From Sialis fuliginosa (lineage: Eukaryota; Arthropoda; Insecta; Megaloptera; Sialidae), in the NCBI GenBank assembly GCA_961205875.1, contig OY540813.1, forward strand, positions 24,151,001-24,215,000: a DNA stretch of 64,000 nucleotides, read 5' to 3'. Below the pieces are notes generated by a model. It did not search any database. It had not been told where the DNA came from and saw only the letters and a list, made by a program, of their open reading frames with translations. The number at the start of each line of letters is the position of its first letter. Position 1 is the stretch's first letter. A program made the translations under genes and the position numbers. Of this stretch, positions 11,173-22,480 are shown piece after piece.

Positions 11173-12415
11173 CTGTAATAATACATTTTTTTATATTAAT
11201 TAACTGTTTATTTAAGGCGAGGAGATAAGGGTCTATAAAAGTCCTTAATGAAAAAATCTCCATTTTTCAGTTTTTTCGATCAATTAGTTTCGAAGTTACA
11301 AAATTTTCATCATTTTTACCATTTCGTGGATAAATCATTTTTCAAAGTTAGGTATAAAACACAGGGTCGTACATACACATCTTAAAACCCGAAGGGCAAA
11401 TAAATAACGAGACTCCATTGAAAAATGTTTCCAATAATTTCACCAAATAAAAAAGTTTTGTTCATAAATATTGTGACCGTTTTTAGCTCTTCATATCTTA
11501 GATGCCCCTCCACCTATCTCTAGATCCATCATTATCTTATATACCTAATTGTAAAATTTATCTAGTAACAACGCTCCAATGCCCCTCGCGAGTCCCCCAG
11601 CTAGAGCCTCATACGCATGTTCAAAAGTACGGCTCTGATAAATGTACAAATCGACGCTGAAAAACAATTTCTCTGTAAACAAAGAAACTACAACTTTACA
11701 GTAGAGACAAAAACCATTTTACTTTCCAGCGTCGATGTAAGTAAGGCTTCAGAAGACGTCTGCCACCGTAATGGTCAGAATCACTTACAACAGATTTGAA
11801 AATATTAAGGCAAACATCATCGGTTATCTTTTTTTAGGGTGGAGCTTATATTGTTTTATCATTTTTAATAAAACCAAAAATATACGTCCATACAATTTTC
11901 AATAGAAATAATAATTCAATCGCACAAATGTAATTACTTATAAACGAAGAGTACTTCTTTATCTAGTAATCGAGTTTCAAAATATCTGTCTTTGTTTGGT
12001 ACATGGCGAAATGATTTAAATATTATAATAATCAAATGGGAGGAGTCTACTAAGTTTGTGATAAGCGAATTAGAATGAAAATTGGTCGACCACTTCTGCA
12101 TGCGACTCTACATACAGTGGAACCTCGTTAGTACGTTTTTGAAGGGGCAGGGGGGAAAACATGTACTAACGAAATATTTTAACATGAGGTCTTATGGAAG
12201 AATGCCAGGATCTAAAAAAAAACGTACTATATATTTTTGAAATCTGTTTGAAGAACTTGACTTATACACATAGAAATTAATTTATTTTAAATCTTTGCAA
12301 ATAATAACTTATCAAGACATATTTCTCTCGAAATGAGCAGGATATTTTAGCTCAATCGGTCCAGTATTTTTTAATTTTTAACGGGACACTAAAAATAATA
12401 TAATCAATTACTTAC
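11173..12415 (-). other. Intron of TIL-inhibitor gene
   Basis: This phase 1 intron of 1243 bp has donor GTAAGT (reading - strand at 12415) and acceptor TTACAG. It holds a pogo-like terminal fragment at 12114. No coding sequence was seen. The open frame at 11617-11799 has no recognisable similarity. Confidence 0.8.
12114..12235. mobile_element. Fragment with pogo/Tigger-like terminal motif
   Basis: The motif CAGTGGAACCTCGTTAGTAC resembles the terminal repeats of pogo/Tigger elements, and GTACTAACGA occurs again 40 bp on. No matching distal end was found, so this is a remnant at best. Confidence 0.35.
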
Positions 12416-12506
12416 CACAGTCGCAATCATCATTATCTTCATGAGCTTCAACCACCGAAAACAAAAAAACAAAACAGCACACAAACACTACTGACCACTT
12501 ATCCAT
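12416..12506 (-). CDS. TIL-domain protease inhibitor, exon 1 (signal peptide)
   Basis: The first coding exon starts at the ATG at 12506-12504 and ends at donor CTGTG|GTAAG. It encodes 30 residues: MDKW, then a hydrophobic run (SVVFVCCFVFLFSVV) and EAHEDNDDCDC. This is a clear secretion signal, with likely cleavage near VEA|HE. It joins exon 2 in phase 1 to give a total of about 108 residues. The acidic stretch with two extra cysteines (CDC) before the TIL domain is a small extension. The start was chosen because it is the only upstream in-frame ATG followed by a signal peptide. Confidence 0.85.
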
Positions 12507-14175
12507 CGTAGCTGATGATTGTCCAACCACTTTCTTCAATTAAATACGCTAAAATGTATTTTGCGTCCGTATTTATCTGCAATTGTTGATGTCCATGCGT
12601 TACATAAAACACGTTCCATCTACAAACTTCTGTGAAATATAATAACATAAAAAAGAAGTGACAAATTTGCATCAGTACAGTATAAATTAATTTAAAAACC
12701 TGTTTATTCGCAGGTCCGTACTAATTCAAAATTAAAATTAAATTAAAAAGTCAAAAGCTTTTAACTGGATTAAAAACGTAGAAAATACAATTTTACAAAA
12801 AATTCAGTCATTGTAATTTTTATATATGCAAGATATAAATTTATTTTTATGAAGATACTTATTAAAATAAAATTGAAAGAATTTTAATAACATTCTGTAT
12901 AAATAATAATGATTTTCAAATATTTTGTTTTTAGATAATATATCGCTGTTATTTTTTTCAGGTGAAATATTTTGGCATTTAGATATTAAAACATAAACAC
13001 TTTGTCATTAAAGATCTTTTGACAAAGCAGACTCATTTACTTACTTTGTTATCAACTTGATTACATAAAGTAAATCATGTTGAGTTATCATTTAATCTCG
13101 AAAATTGCAAAATGCAACAGTTTTACTCGTAAATCCATATAATAAAACGTTAATAAATAAAATAAAGAAAAACTATATTTTCGAGTTGTTTTGTTTGTTA
13201 ACGCTAATCTGAAAAAATACTGAACTGATTTGGATGAAACTTTCACCATTGTGTTCTTAATGATTTCCCGGGTAACAGAAAAAATTTGACGCAAGCCTGA
13301 CAGAATTAAGAATTATGAATCTGAAGAAAACCAGTACGGGCCGTTCAATTTTGTCTATGATATTTTATTAATTCCCCACGATAAGTGTTATTCTGTTATC
13401 AAATTATATTGACATTTTTTTTACAACTTTTTAATTATTTTTGTTATGCCACATTTAAAATGATTATTTAATTATTGCCAATTATAAATAACAACAAACT
13501 ATACTTAACTTTGACCTTTATATCTACTATCTTACTAAACAACTATTTAAAATACGACCTCAAATTGTTGTAAGATACAACCAATATATTAATGTTACTA
13601 AAGCATACGTTTAATGATGAAATAAAATGATAACTTCTAATTAATATTTGTTTATTGTAAATCGCTGTTGTACCTATTCTGTTATTAGTTTATACGTGCT
13701 TAAATGCTTGTAGTGTATACATTATTCTACATACAACAAAAGAAATAGATATATTTTAACTAAAACAAATTCTATAGAAATCAAATGGAGTATTTAGAAA
13801 AGATATTGTTAGGAAAACAGTTTTTAATTAGCTTGCATGTAGGTAGGTAAGGGCAAATTCAATACATACATATGTACCTATATGTTACAGTTTAGTAGAG
13901 AGGTGGGGGGGGGGGGGGGGGGGGTAATGGAATAAGATACATACTTCAGTTTCGGGGAAAGGCTTTTTCAATAAAGTTAATTAAAAGTTGGTTGGAGATT
14001 TTTTTGGGAATAGATGAGGGAATTATTTTTTTCTTAGTTGGGGTAAAGGGGAATTTCAGTAATTAAAGTTGTATTATTATAAGAGCTGCACGTCGAGATG
14101 AAATTAGCTGACAAGGGGATATATTGGGATATGTCGTAATACTTTTACTCACAGTCCTGTTTATACTATACATAT
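12507..14175. other. Region upstream of the TIL gene, no other gene
   Basis: The promoter of the inhibitor gene should lie at the left of this stretch, but I could not identify a confident TATA box or initiator. A run of 20 G residues lies at 13905-13924. A phrase near 13215 (GATTTGGATGAAACTTTCAC) resembles the 3' tail of insect LINEs but is too short to classify. Confidence 0.4.
13905..13924. repeat. Poly-G tract (20 G)
   Basis: An uninterrupted run of 20 G in very A+T-rich DNA; simple-sequence repeat. Confidence 0.9.
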
Positions 14176-14188
14176 ATGTATATATCTA

Positions 14189-14363
14189 CTGGAAAAACGG
14201 AGAAACTGTGGTTTCTAGTCACTTAAACTAAAAATATACACCTTAACCACAATAAAACAAGTTCCAGAACTGTTAGGCTCCTGATGAGGACTTCTTGTGA
14301 AGTAGAAACACGTGTCGAGTGACATTGTTTTATTGTGGTTAAGGTGTATATTTTTAGTTTAAG
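14189..14363 (+). mobile_element. Palindromic insertion with 13-bp duplication (Penelope-like end)
   Basis: The insertion is bounded by a 13-bp direct repeat, ATGTATATATCTA, at 14176-14188 and 14364-14376. It has a 33-bp leader, then two perfectly complementary 37-bp arms (14222-14258 and 14327-14363) around a 68-bp centre. A variable-length target duplication and a palindromic end fit retroelement insertion by target priming. The hammerhead-like centre points to Penelope-like elements, whose ends are known to carry such ribozymes. There is no reverse transcriptase coding, so it would be a short terminal remnant or a small non-autonomous derivative. Confidence 0.6.
14278..14319 (+). ncRNA. 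Hammerhead ribozyme-like core
   Basis: In order the segment has CTC (stem I, 14278-14280), CTGATGA (14281-14287), stem II ACTTC/GAAGT around a TTGT loop (14290-14303), GAAA (14305-14308), CACGTG (14309-14314), TC (14315-14316) and GAG (14317-14319, pairing with CTC). These are the conserved hammerhead elements in the right order, with predicted cleavage after 14316. Stem III is only the self-complementary CACGTG, as in minimal hammerheads of animal retroelements that are thought to act as dimers. The C expected just before GAAA is an A here, so the first stem II pair is lost. Activity may be reduced. The surrounding 37-bp arms would extend stem I. Confidence 0.6.
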
Positions 14364-15492
14364 ATGTATATATCTAACAATAAGATATGAATTTATTCAT
14401 ACTTACCCACCTTACGTTTTATTACAAATAATATTACACATACATTATGAACATAATTATTTTATAAAATATAGTATAGATATATACATAGTATAGGTAA
14501 AAAAGCGACTAATACTGATAGGTAATTAATTGATACCGACATACTTTTAAATTTTTTACTGAATTTTTATTATTTTCTAAAAAAAAAATTTAAAAGAAAT
14601 TGATAATAAAATATTATCACCTATTCGGAATTAATACAGGCTGCTTCATATTAACGAAAAAATATGCTTTATTGTCTTTAAATAGCCCACCCTGGATATT
14701 TTATACAATTTTATTAGAAAATTTGAATTGTAAATTATTCTGTACCTGATCTAATTATTCAGTATATCTAAATACCTAGGTATATACCTACATTTTTAGT
14801 TTAATTACATCAATATCACTACCATTTATTTTCTTTTTTATTTTCCATAATGCGGATTATAATTCTAGAGCTTGAAACTCACTTTAAAATCGGTTCAGTA
14901 GACAAACAGATAGATATATGTATAAATAAAATATAAATATATGTAAAAACTAAAAGGCAAAACATTTAAATTGTACGGACAGATTTTGACTGCAGATAAT
15001 TTTTTTATAAAATTTAAAATATGAAGAATCATTGTTAGTGATAAATACGGATCTATGAATGACACGGCATATCTTGTATGTTGTATTCATTTCTTATTAT
15101 TTTTCGATGGACACTGATTTATTTGAATACTCGGAAAACTCATGTTGTTTTTCATCTCTGGCATATCGATGCAATAGCAGGTATAATTATAAAGTAGCGC
15201 CTCGCAATAACGGTGTAATTAGTATCGAACTCTTGCTGTTAAGTGAAAAATGTCGGTAAATGAATTAAGACTTTTTTGTGCCTCACGAGTGCCTGCAAGC
15301 AAAACTACGTACTATGAATACATTAAGTGTGCAATAACACTAACTATAAAACAATGATAGAAAGATAAATTTAATGATTTACACTTAAAAAAGAAATAGA
15401 AATATAAAAAATGGAAATTTAAGAGTGCCGTTTTTGCGAGGTGCTACTGTATAAAGATGTTGATAATCGGACACGGTTCACCTAGTGTACTG

Positions 15493-16017
15493 CAAGGTTA
15501 GTAAAGTAATAGGTTGCCTCATAACTCTAGCGGGGAGTGGCATGAGAGGGGAGAACGCGTCATCGTGAGGAACTCTGACATTATAAATGGCTGTCAAACT
15601 ATATTTACTCTTTATTTTAGTTAAGCTGATTTATTGTAAGTTGTTTTTAAATATTTTCATTTGATATTGATAGTGTACTGAGTTTTAAATCTAAATTTTT
15701 ATTATTTTATTATTATAAATTATAGTTTTAAACAAGTGTTTTTTTATGTGTAACCAAGAAATGTATTTTCTTTAAGCATTGATTTCTGACATCATTTTAA
15801 AGTTTTTATGAAGAAATATTATCTGTAATAATTTGTTCTTCTGTAATAAACAATAATATTTACTTTTTTTAAATACAAATATCCAAAAATTCGAAATAAT
15901 TTGAAAAAAAACTTAATATATGAAACAACGTTTAAAGGTTCCTCAGGGTGACGTCATCACACGCAGCCGCTGATTGGTCAAAAAGTTATGAGGCAACCTA
16001 TACATATACTAACCTTG
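15493..16017. mobile_element. DNA transposon remnant with 9-bp duplication
   Basis: The ends CAAGGTTAGTA and TACTAACCTTG are perfect inverted repeats. They continue to ATAGGTTGCCTCATAAC and its complement after a short unequal gap. AGTGTACTG occurs on both sides (15484-15492 and 16018-16026). A 9-bp duplication suits Mutator-like elements, but the superfamily is not certain. The element is 525 bp and non-coding; G+C is higher near the left end. Confidence 0.75.
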
Positions 16018-17257
16018 AGTGTACTGCACATTGTTTGACATTCAATGTCACACTTGTATTCTTCAAATGGTAATTGACATTCTAATTTTTCTGTAATAAG
16101 AAACGGTTATACAGGATGTCCCATTTTAAATGATACAACTGAATAGCTGCAAAACTATTGAATATATAAAAATGAATAAAAGTTTTTGATATTTTGTAGA
16201 GTTTAAATATAAAGTTATTAGTTCTGCGTAAAAGTCCGCGAGAATATCTATATTTTTAATATTTAAGTCGCTGCAGACTTTTTTTATATAACGCGAGCAA
16301 TGTCAAGCGTCAACTCTATTTTCAACACGTATTATCTCCGTAACGATATAAACTATACACAATATGTTACCAGATTTAAATAGTTCATACATCATGAATC
16401 ATTTTATATGCGAAACAATTATAGAAAAGCTGTTAACACATCACAACGCGAGTGACCGGAACTTACAAATTATTCAAAAACGAATCTTTTGGAAACGGTT
16501 ATAACATATAAATAAAAATATAAATTTTAGATAACAATTTTTCTATAATATTTTACTTAATTTTTTTAAATTGCCAACCGTTTAAAATATAAATTAAAAG
16601 TTTGTATCCTTCAAACAAATTTTTTAGTAAAAATTAACAGAACATAAATTATAGTTAGTATTCTCTATTCTTAATAGGTATTTCATAAAAAGTATGACAG
16701 AATCGTATATACTTTTTTCAAATTATTGTTTTTTTAATATATTTAATATGTAACTTAAAAAAATTTAATGGGTACTTACACTTACATAAAAAGTAATATA
16801 CTTGAAAAGGTACCAAAAAATATTTGATACTTCAAGTACTTTCATTGATGTGAGTACCGGTGACAGCTTTGACAGTAACTAATCAGAAGTTTTGAAAAAT
16901 GACTGTGTCTTTAATCTTTTGTAAACATTTATCTACCATCTTTTTTCTATTAGACTTTAGTTTAGTTTAATTTACAAAAACTCGACACAAAAAAGGTTTA
17001 TACTGAAGTATGCATGCAGTTAATGATGAAATAACATGGCAAATTAAAATTAATACCGTTTACATATCACAATTATCGTCGGATTCAAAAGAATTTTTGA
17101 ATACTTGAGTTAAAAATCCTTTTATTGAATCCTGTGAAACCTCCCAATTGCCAGTAAGAGAAAGAAATCGAAAAATTGATATAATTATGTATGTATATAT
17201 GTATAATATATAGGTATATACAATATATGTTACATATACCAAATCCACATTGAAGAG
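16018..17257. other. Intergenic DNA, no gene
   Basis: The stretch contains ACAGGATGTCCC at about 16113, a motif common at ends of degenerate insect repeats, and the imperfectly repeated GTCGCTGCAGAC phrase near 16267. I see no coding sequence. Confidence 0.4.
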
Positions 17258-17475
17258 CAGGTATTATTTTAGTGTGTAGTTGTAGCTTGTTTCTGCAATT
17301 CCAAAAATGAAAAATGCAGTTGTAAAAGCTAATTTTTGTAAATGAAAAATTGTGAGTAGAAAGAAAAATATAAAAATGTTAAGTGTAGAGCAAAAAAAGG
17401 CCACTATAATTTGTAAGAGAGAAATATAGAAAGTGTAGAGCAAAAAAGGCAAAAAAAATCTTAAAATAACCCCTG
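17258..17475. mobile_element. hAT MITE, second copy of the 10432 family
   Basis: The left end TTATTTTAGTGTGTAGTT followed by GCTTGTTTCTGC matches the reverse complement of the right end of the element at 10432-10798. The right end is TAAAATAACCCCTG. It is shorter (218 bp) and its flanks agree at only 5 of 8 positions, so it is an older copy in the opposite orientation. Confidence 0.7.
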
Positions 17476-17699
17476 TTAGACAGTATTTTAATCCGACTCT
17501 GGTAAAAATTTAGTAACTCAAAAGAAGATAAAAAGTATATAAACGCATCTGTTTATTACAGTACATATTATAATACATATACCTGATTGTGAGTAGGGCA
17601 AGGACCGTTTGTTTACTGTAAAAGAAAAGTTCATGCCAACAAAAATATTTATGTAATAATAAACAGATTTAAATGTAAATAAAGTGTTGGTTGGACCAG

Positions 17700-17971
17700 T
17701 AGAGTGACCAGGTCTCAAGTTCTCACTCAGAGTCTCAGGGATTGTATACTGTTTCTCCGGGCTCCTGGTTTCGGAGTAATTTACCCGGGTTTTGTAATAA
17801 TGATGACGACTAAAAAAAGGTCGTCAAAAAATAACAGGGAACCGCAAAAGTGACGATTTAGATTTAAATTAAAATAATTATTTAAATAATTTTATTTAAA
17901 ATAAAAAAAAAGGACAAAATAAAATAACATTGCATGTCAGGGTTTACAAAACCTAAAATCTGGTCACCCTA
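17700..17971. mobile_element. hAT MITE
   Basis: The ends are TAGAGTGACCAGG and CTGGTCACCCTA. The flanking 8-mers are TGGACCAG (17692-17699) and TGGACCCG (17972-17979), which agree at 7 of 8 positions. The 272-bp interior is non-coding and has a GTCGTCAAAAA stretch. The open frame that ends at its left border is incidental. Confidence 0.7.
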
Positions 17972-18213
17972 TGGACCCGCTCGAAAAATTAAACAATATT
18001 ATACTCGTATATGTTTTCAGTAGGTATTGTTTTTCAAACAAATTACTTCATAAATATACTACATATGTATATTGAGGTTATGCACGCTAAAACGAAAAAG
18101 CTGCACTCGAGATGAGAGTCAGGTATGTCTCGTATCATCTCGGTCTCGTCTAGTAAAAAATTAAGTCGGTTTCGCCTCGGTATAATAATGTTATTATGTA
18201 TGTATGTATGTAC

Positions 18214-19131
18214 TAGTGATGTAACGAATGTATGCTTTTAAACATTCGCGAATGCGAATATGAATATTAGCGTCCGATATTCGCGAATGCAAATGCGAAT
18301 GCGAATATTGACTTTTTTTATTATAAATTTTCTTTTTCTTATTTTTTTGCTTTTATTGGGGCATTAAGGCCTATAAGCCCCCTCAACATTTTTTTTGTGA
18401 ATTTTAAAACCCCAATCCGATTAGCATCAAAATCAACAGGTCTGGACTACGCACTGTGACAAACATTTTCTTCAAAAATAATTCAAATCGGTGCATTTTT
18501 ACAGTATCTAGTTATTCACGATAGTGAACAAAAGAAAATTCTACCTCCAAACACACACACACGGCCGCCATGCGGAAATCGACTTTTCTTTACGTTTTGA
18601 AGTTAGTACAATCAGAATTTACTCTTATCTAGTACACGATTCTTCAACGGTATTACAATACTTCCATTTCTTTCAGAACATGGAAGTAAAAATAAATGTT
18701 AACTGTATAGGTAATAGCAGTGCCGGCCTTAGCAAATCTGGCATCCTGGGCGAGATTTATTTTTCCGCCCTCTCCCCCCCTAAAAAAATGTTAAAAATCA
18801 CCGAAAATATCTCAGCTTGGCGCGATCTTACAGACTCAAACTTTTTTTAAAAATATAGCTTACATCATTAACTTTAAGACTATCAAATGATATAAGTTGA
18901 TTAGTTAATATCTCAGCTAATACCGTATTAAAGGTTTTCTGGGTTGCTGAATAAGTATTTATTAGTTAGCAGCTATCAAATAATCGATTTTTTTTACAAA
19001 TTAACATTGCTTATTTTTAGCTATATTTTTTGCTTAATCGGGTTTAACTGATCGACAAAAAATAGTAATATTCGTAAAAATATTCGCACTTTTTCTTGCG
19101 AATGCGAATGCAAATATTCTTTACATCACTA
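18214..19131. mobile_element. hAT element with repeated GAATGCGAAT ends
   Basis: The left end is TAGTGATGTAACGAATG and the right end ATTCTTTACATCACTA. The 8-bp GTATGTAC is exactly duplicated (18206-18213 and 19132-19139). Both subterminal regions are rich in GCGAATGCGAAT repeats, probable transposase-binding sites. The interior contains a second, truncated hAT-like sequence (18718-19063). The element has no intact transposase. Confidence 0.8.
18718..19063. mobile_element. Truncated hAT-like copy nested in 18214-19131
   Basis: It starts CAGTGCCGGCCTTAGCAAAT and matches, in inverse orientation, the right part of the element at 32415-33178: the TAAGACTATCAAATGA region, the GGGTTGCTGAATAAGTATT region and GATCGACAAAAAAT. 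The other end is missing. Confidence 0.65.
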
Positions 19132-19747
19132 GTATGTACGTACAATAATCACTACAACAAGAAGTACACACGGAAGGGAGGGGGATTAATTGTTGAATTG
19201 AAATATAATATAGGATAAAGTATGTATGAAACCGATCCTTAACGGAGGCTATCGTTGACTTTTCCATCGCAAGCACTGATTTCGTATGGTGCTAGAATTA
19301 TACATATCTTACCACCAACACAAAACCAGTTCTCTCAACAGAAGGTAAATAATCACAGTTAAAGTTAACACTTGTTTTTAAGTACACCATTTATTTTATA
19401 TTAAAATGCATTTTTACGATTTTGACGCATTTTACCGTTTGTTGAATGGACAGTCGATTTTCTAAATAAAATAAAATTTAATGAGTTTTTTATTTTATTT
19501 AACAAGAAAAGAAGTATTCATAAACAATATAATATTAGCACCCGTTATATCGACGATAAATAGCTATAACCAATCTGCCGCACTATTTTAATTTTTAACT
19601 GATAACAAAAAATACTGAATTTATTTCGCCAGTATAGGCAACTGGATATTCAATAATGTTACAACAGTTAGCTTGAATAGAATAAACGACATGGGAATAA
19701 ATAACATTTCTTTTAACATTTTAAGTAAATTAAATATAACTTTAATT
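19132..19747. other. Intergenic DNA, no gene
   Basis: The stretch lies between the hAT element and the palindromic insertion. No gene or repeat boundary was recognised. Confidence 0.4.
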
Positions 19748-19907
19748 ATACAAGTCTTGAGGCTTCCGTGATGATCCTGATATAGATCTTGGCTTCTGGG
19801 TGTAAACCACGTCGATTTGATCGTATTATCGGCCAACGTTTCGTCACACATTTCAGTGCACATCTTCACGACCAAATCGACGCGACTTACATCCAGAAGC
19901 CAAGACC
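19748..19907 (-). mobile_element. Second palindromic insertion with 13-bp duplication
   Basis: TATAACTTTAATT (13 bp) flanks both sides (19735-19747 and 19908-19920). Two 32-bp arms (19788-19819 and 19873-19904, 28 of 32 positions complementary) surround a 53-nt loop. On the - strand the loop reads TGAAGATGTGCAC, later GACGAAACGTTGG. The layout matches the insertion at 14189: long direct repeat, one short single-copy flank, and arms around a GAAAC-bearing loop. The CGAAACGTTGG phrase recurs at ends of Penelope-like elements as I know them. The hammerhead core is only partly recognisable here. Confidence 0.55.
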
Positions 19908-20474
19908 TATAACTTTAATTGTTAATTATACCTATATGCACACATAAATTAGATTAAGATAGTAAATTAATTGTTTTTGGTAAGGAGACTGATTTAATTT
20001 TTTGTGAGACGATACCGACACGAGATATCTTCAATTTTTACGAAACGAGACTGTTAGTTGTAAAATACCGAGTTACAAAAACCTAGACAAAACGAGACTT
20101 GTCTCGTGTGTAGTTTTAATATTTACTTTACTCAACAATTACAATTTATTTCAACTGTTATTCCACACAACTAACACAGTTTTAATACTAACTTAATAAT
20201 TCTCAGCTTGGAGCTTAAGTACAAAAAGCTAGTTACAGTTCAGAAAGTACGTACAAAAGCCTTATTATCTTACTACAGAACTAAAATAAATAGTACTTGT
20301 TGTAATGGTAACTGATACAGGTAGCATCAGATGCAATGGAATCTAGTTTTTATAAAAATGTGAATAAAATAGTACAGAATATGATATGTGAGTAAGAATC
20401 AAAATGCACTTGTTGGGATCAGTCTTGTAGAAAATGTAGAAGAGAGTACAGTGAAAACTTGTATCCCTCACAAG

Positions 20475-20851
20475 TAGAGATGTGTAATTCATGAACGATT
20501 CGTTCTTTTGGAACGATTCTTTTCGGTGAACGAATCGATTCGAGTCAGTATTTTAAAAGAATCGTTCTTTTTTTTATTATATTGTAAAATATAAAAGAAA
20601 AGATTCGTATAATATTGTACAATAATTACAATATATAAACAATTTATGTGAGCAAAAAAAGTATAAAAAAGTTAGGAGCAAAAAAAAAGGTCATCAATTA
20701 TTAATTATTTGATATTGACTTTTTTTTAATAAGTTCTAGCAGGAATTAATATGAATTACAGTTTGGAAACTAAATCAGTAAGAACGATTCTTATTACTGA
20801 ATTGATTCAATTGACTCGAGTCACTAAAAAGACTCATTTTTCCCATCTCTA
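20475..20851. mobile_element. hAT MITE with GAATCGTTC repeats
   Basis: It is flanked by an exact 8-bp duplication, CTCACAAG (20467-20474 and 20852-20859), with ends TAGAGATGTG and CCCATCTCTA. The subterminal regions hold several GAACGATTC/GAATCGTTC motifs in both orientations. Non-coding, 377 bp. Confidence 0.8.
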
Positions 20852-20859
20852 CTCACAAG

Positions 20860-22251
20860 CCAAAACGAGTAATTAAAATAAAATAAAAATCGTTCAATTT
20901 GGCATTCTATAATTCTATGTACACAGAATGCAGCATTGAAATTGAAACAAGTAAATAACTCGAAAATAAGGGACTTGAAAAATGTTTTGTATAAATGTTG
21001 TTTTGTTTCAAAGGAGAAATAAGATATATACATTTTTGTTTGGTTATTTGAAGATTGCAATCTTCATTTTTTTTCTTCTCGATTTGAATTCAAACGATTT
21101 TTATGAAAAGTAAATAATAAATCGAAACCGATTTTTTATATTCAAATTGAAACCGATTTTTTTTAGTATTAGAATCAAAACCGAAAAAAAATGATATTTT
21201 TTTGCATTCAGAAACCAAACTCCATTGTTCTGTGAGCTAGTCTATTTAGCTCCCGAATGACGATTCATAAAATGCTTTAGAATGATTTTAATTTCTACCA
21301 CAATCAGTAAAATTTAATGGGAAAAGTTTTCATCTCATTATGAAGTTTTTTATTCACCTCTGGTAATAAATATCTTATTAAAAGTTGAACTTTACTTCAT
21401 CTATAAATTATAATAGTTTCCAGACAGTTTCTATATTTTATAAGCGTCTAGTTCAAAATTAAATTCCTATTTTATACATACGTGTATACCACGATATTAA
21501 GTTACTTTGGATATCAAATGTTTATCGGCTATAGAAAATATAGAGCGGTTTCTTAGTCGCGTACTGTGAAGTCTCTTGCGTCTTACAGACCTTTATAACA
21601 GTGCTTTTCAAAATTTTACCATTTTCAGTTGCTCAAAACTTGTTATAACAAATAAAAATTGTTGGAGCGTCCATTAAATACGTAAGGATTATTTTTTTCA
21701 ATTTTCGAGCCCCCTTCCTCTTTTTAGAATTCGTTATTATTAGACCACCCTCATTCCTAAATTAAGTTTTTTTTTGATATATTACAGCTATAGCATTGAT
21801 TAAAAATTTTAATTGAATTAAAAAAGTAATTCCAACAGCTGAAAATGATTTCAACCTATTTTATTATAATAAATATAATATAATAACGTTTTTGACCCCC
21901 ACCCATACCTCCACGTAAGGATTCGTAAGGTTTGACGGACCTCTCTCTTCCTGTGATTTTTAAATTCACATATAACCTTAAGGTACCCCCTCCCACCATC
22001 CGAGTAAAAATGCACTAAATTTTATAGCTAGTATACAATAGTATATGTACATGCGCCCGCACGGGGTACGTGTTCTCACCACTACGCTAGTACAGTACGC
22101 ACCTACAACAAGCATGAGCGAAGAATTTATATAATCCTGATGTTCGTGCCAGTTGTAGGTACCTAAAAATGTACCTACCCCGCGCGGTGTTAGCTACGAA
22201 ACTCATTAGCAGTTTTACTCAAAGAAAAAATGTGTTTATGTGTTTTTCCTC
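20860..22251. other. Intergenic DNA with degenerate repeats
   Basis: No gene was seen. Phrases near 21665 (TACGTAAGGATTATTT, then a C-rich run) and 21912 (ACGTAAGGATTCGTAAGG, after a C-rich run) look like the two ends of an old repeat. The GTACGTACC-rich stretch at about 22060-22190 has higher G+C but no open frame that I can support. Confidence 0.35.
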
Positions 22252-22480
22252 GGGTTGCATAAAGTAAAATTAATCACGATTAGTTAATCAGTTGTTTTAA
22301 AACCATTATTACGTTTATTCTAAAAAACAATCACAGTTATGATAAATTTTATAAGATAAAAAATGATCATATTTAGTGAATTGTTCATTTACAAATCGAA
22401 AATAAGTTTAGAATTAACATTAATCATGGTTTGAAAACAACTGATTAACTAATCGTTGTTAATTTTGTTTTATGCAACCC
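22252..22480. mobile_element. Foldback MITE
   Basis: The left end GGGTTGCATAAA, followed by the TTAGTTAATCAGTTGTTTT region, is mirrored at the right by AAAACAACTGATTAACTAA and TTTATGCAACCC. The arms are roughly 55 bp. No clear target duplication was found. Non-coding. Confidence 0.6.
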
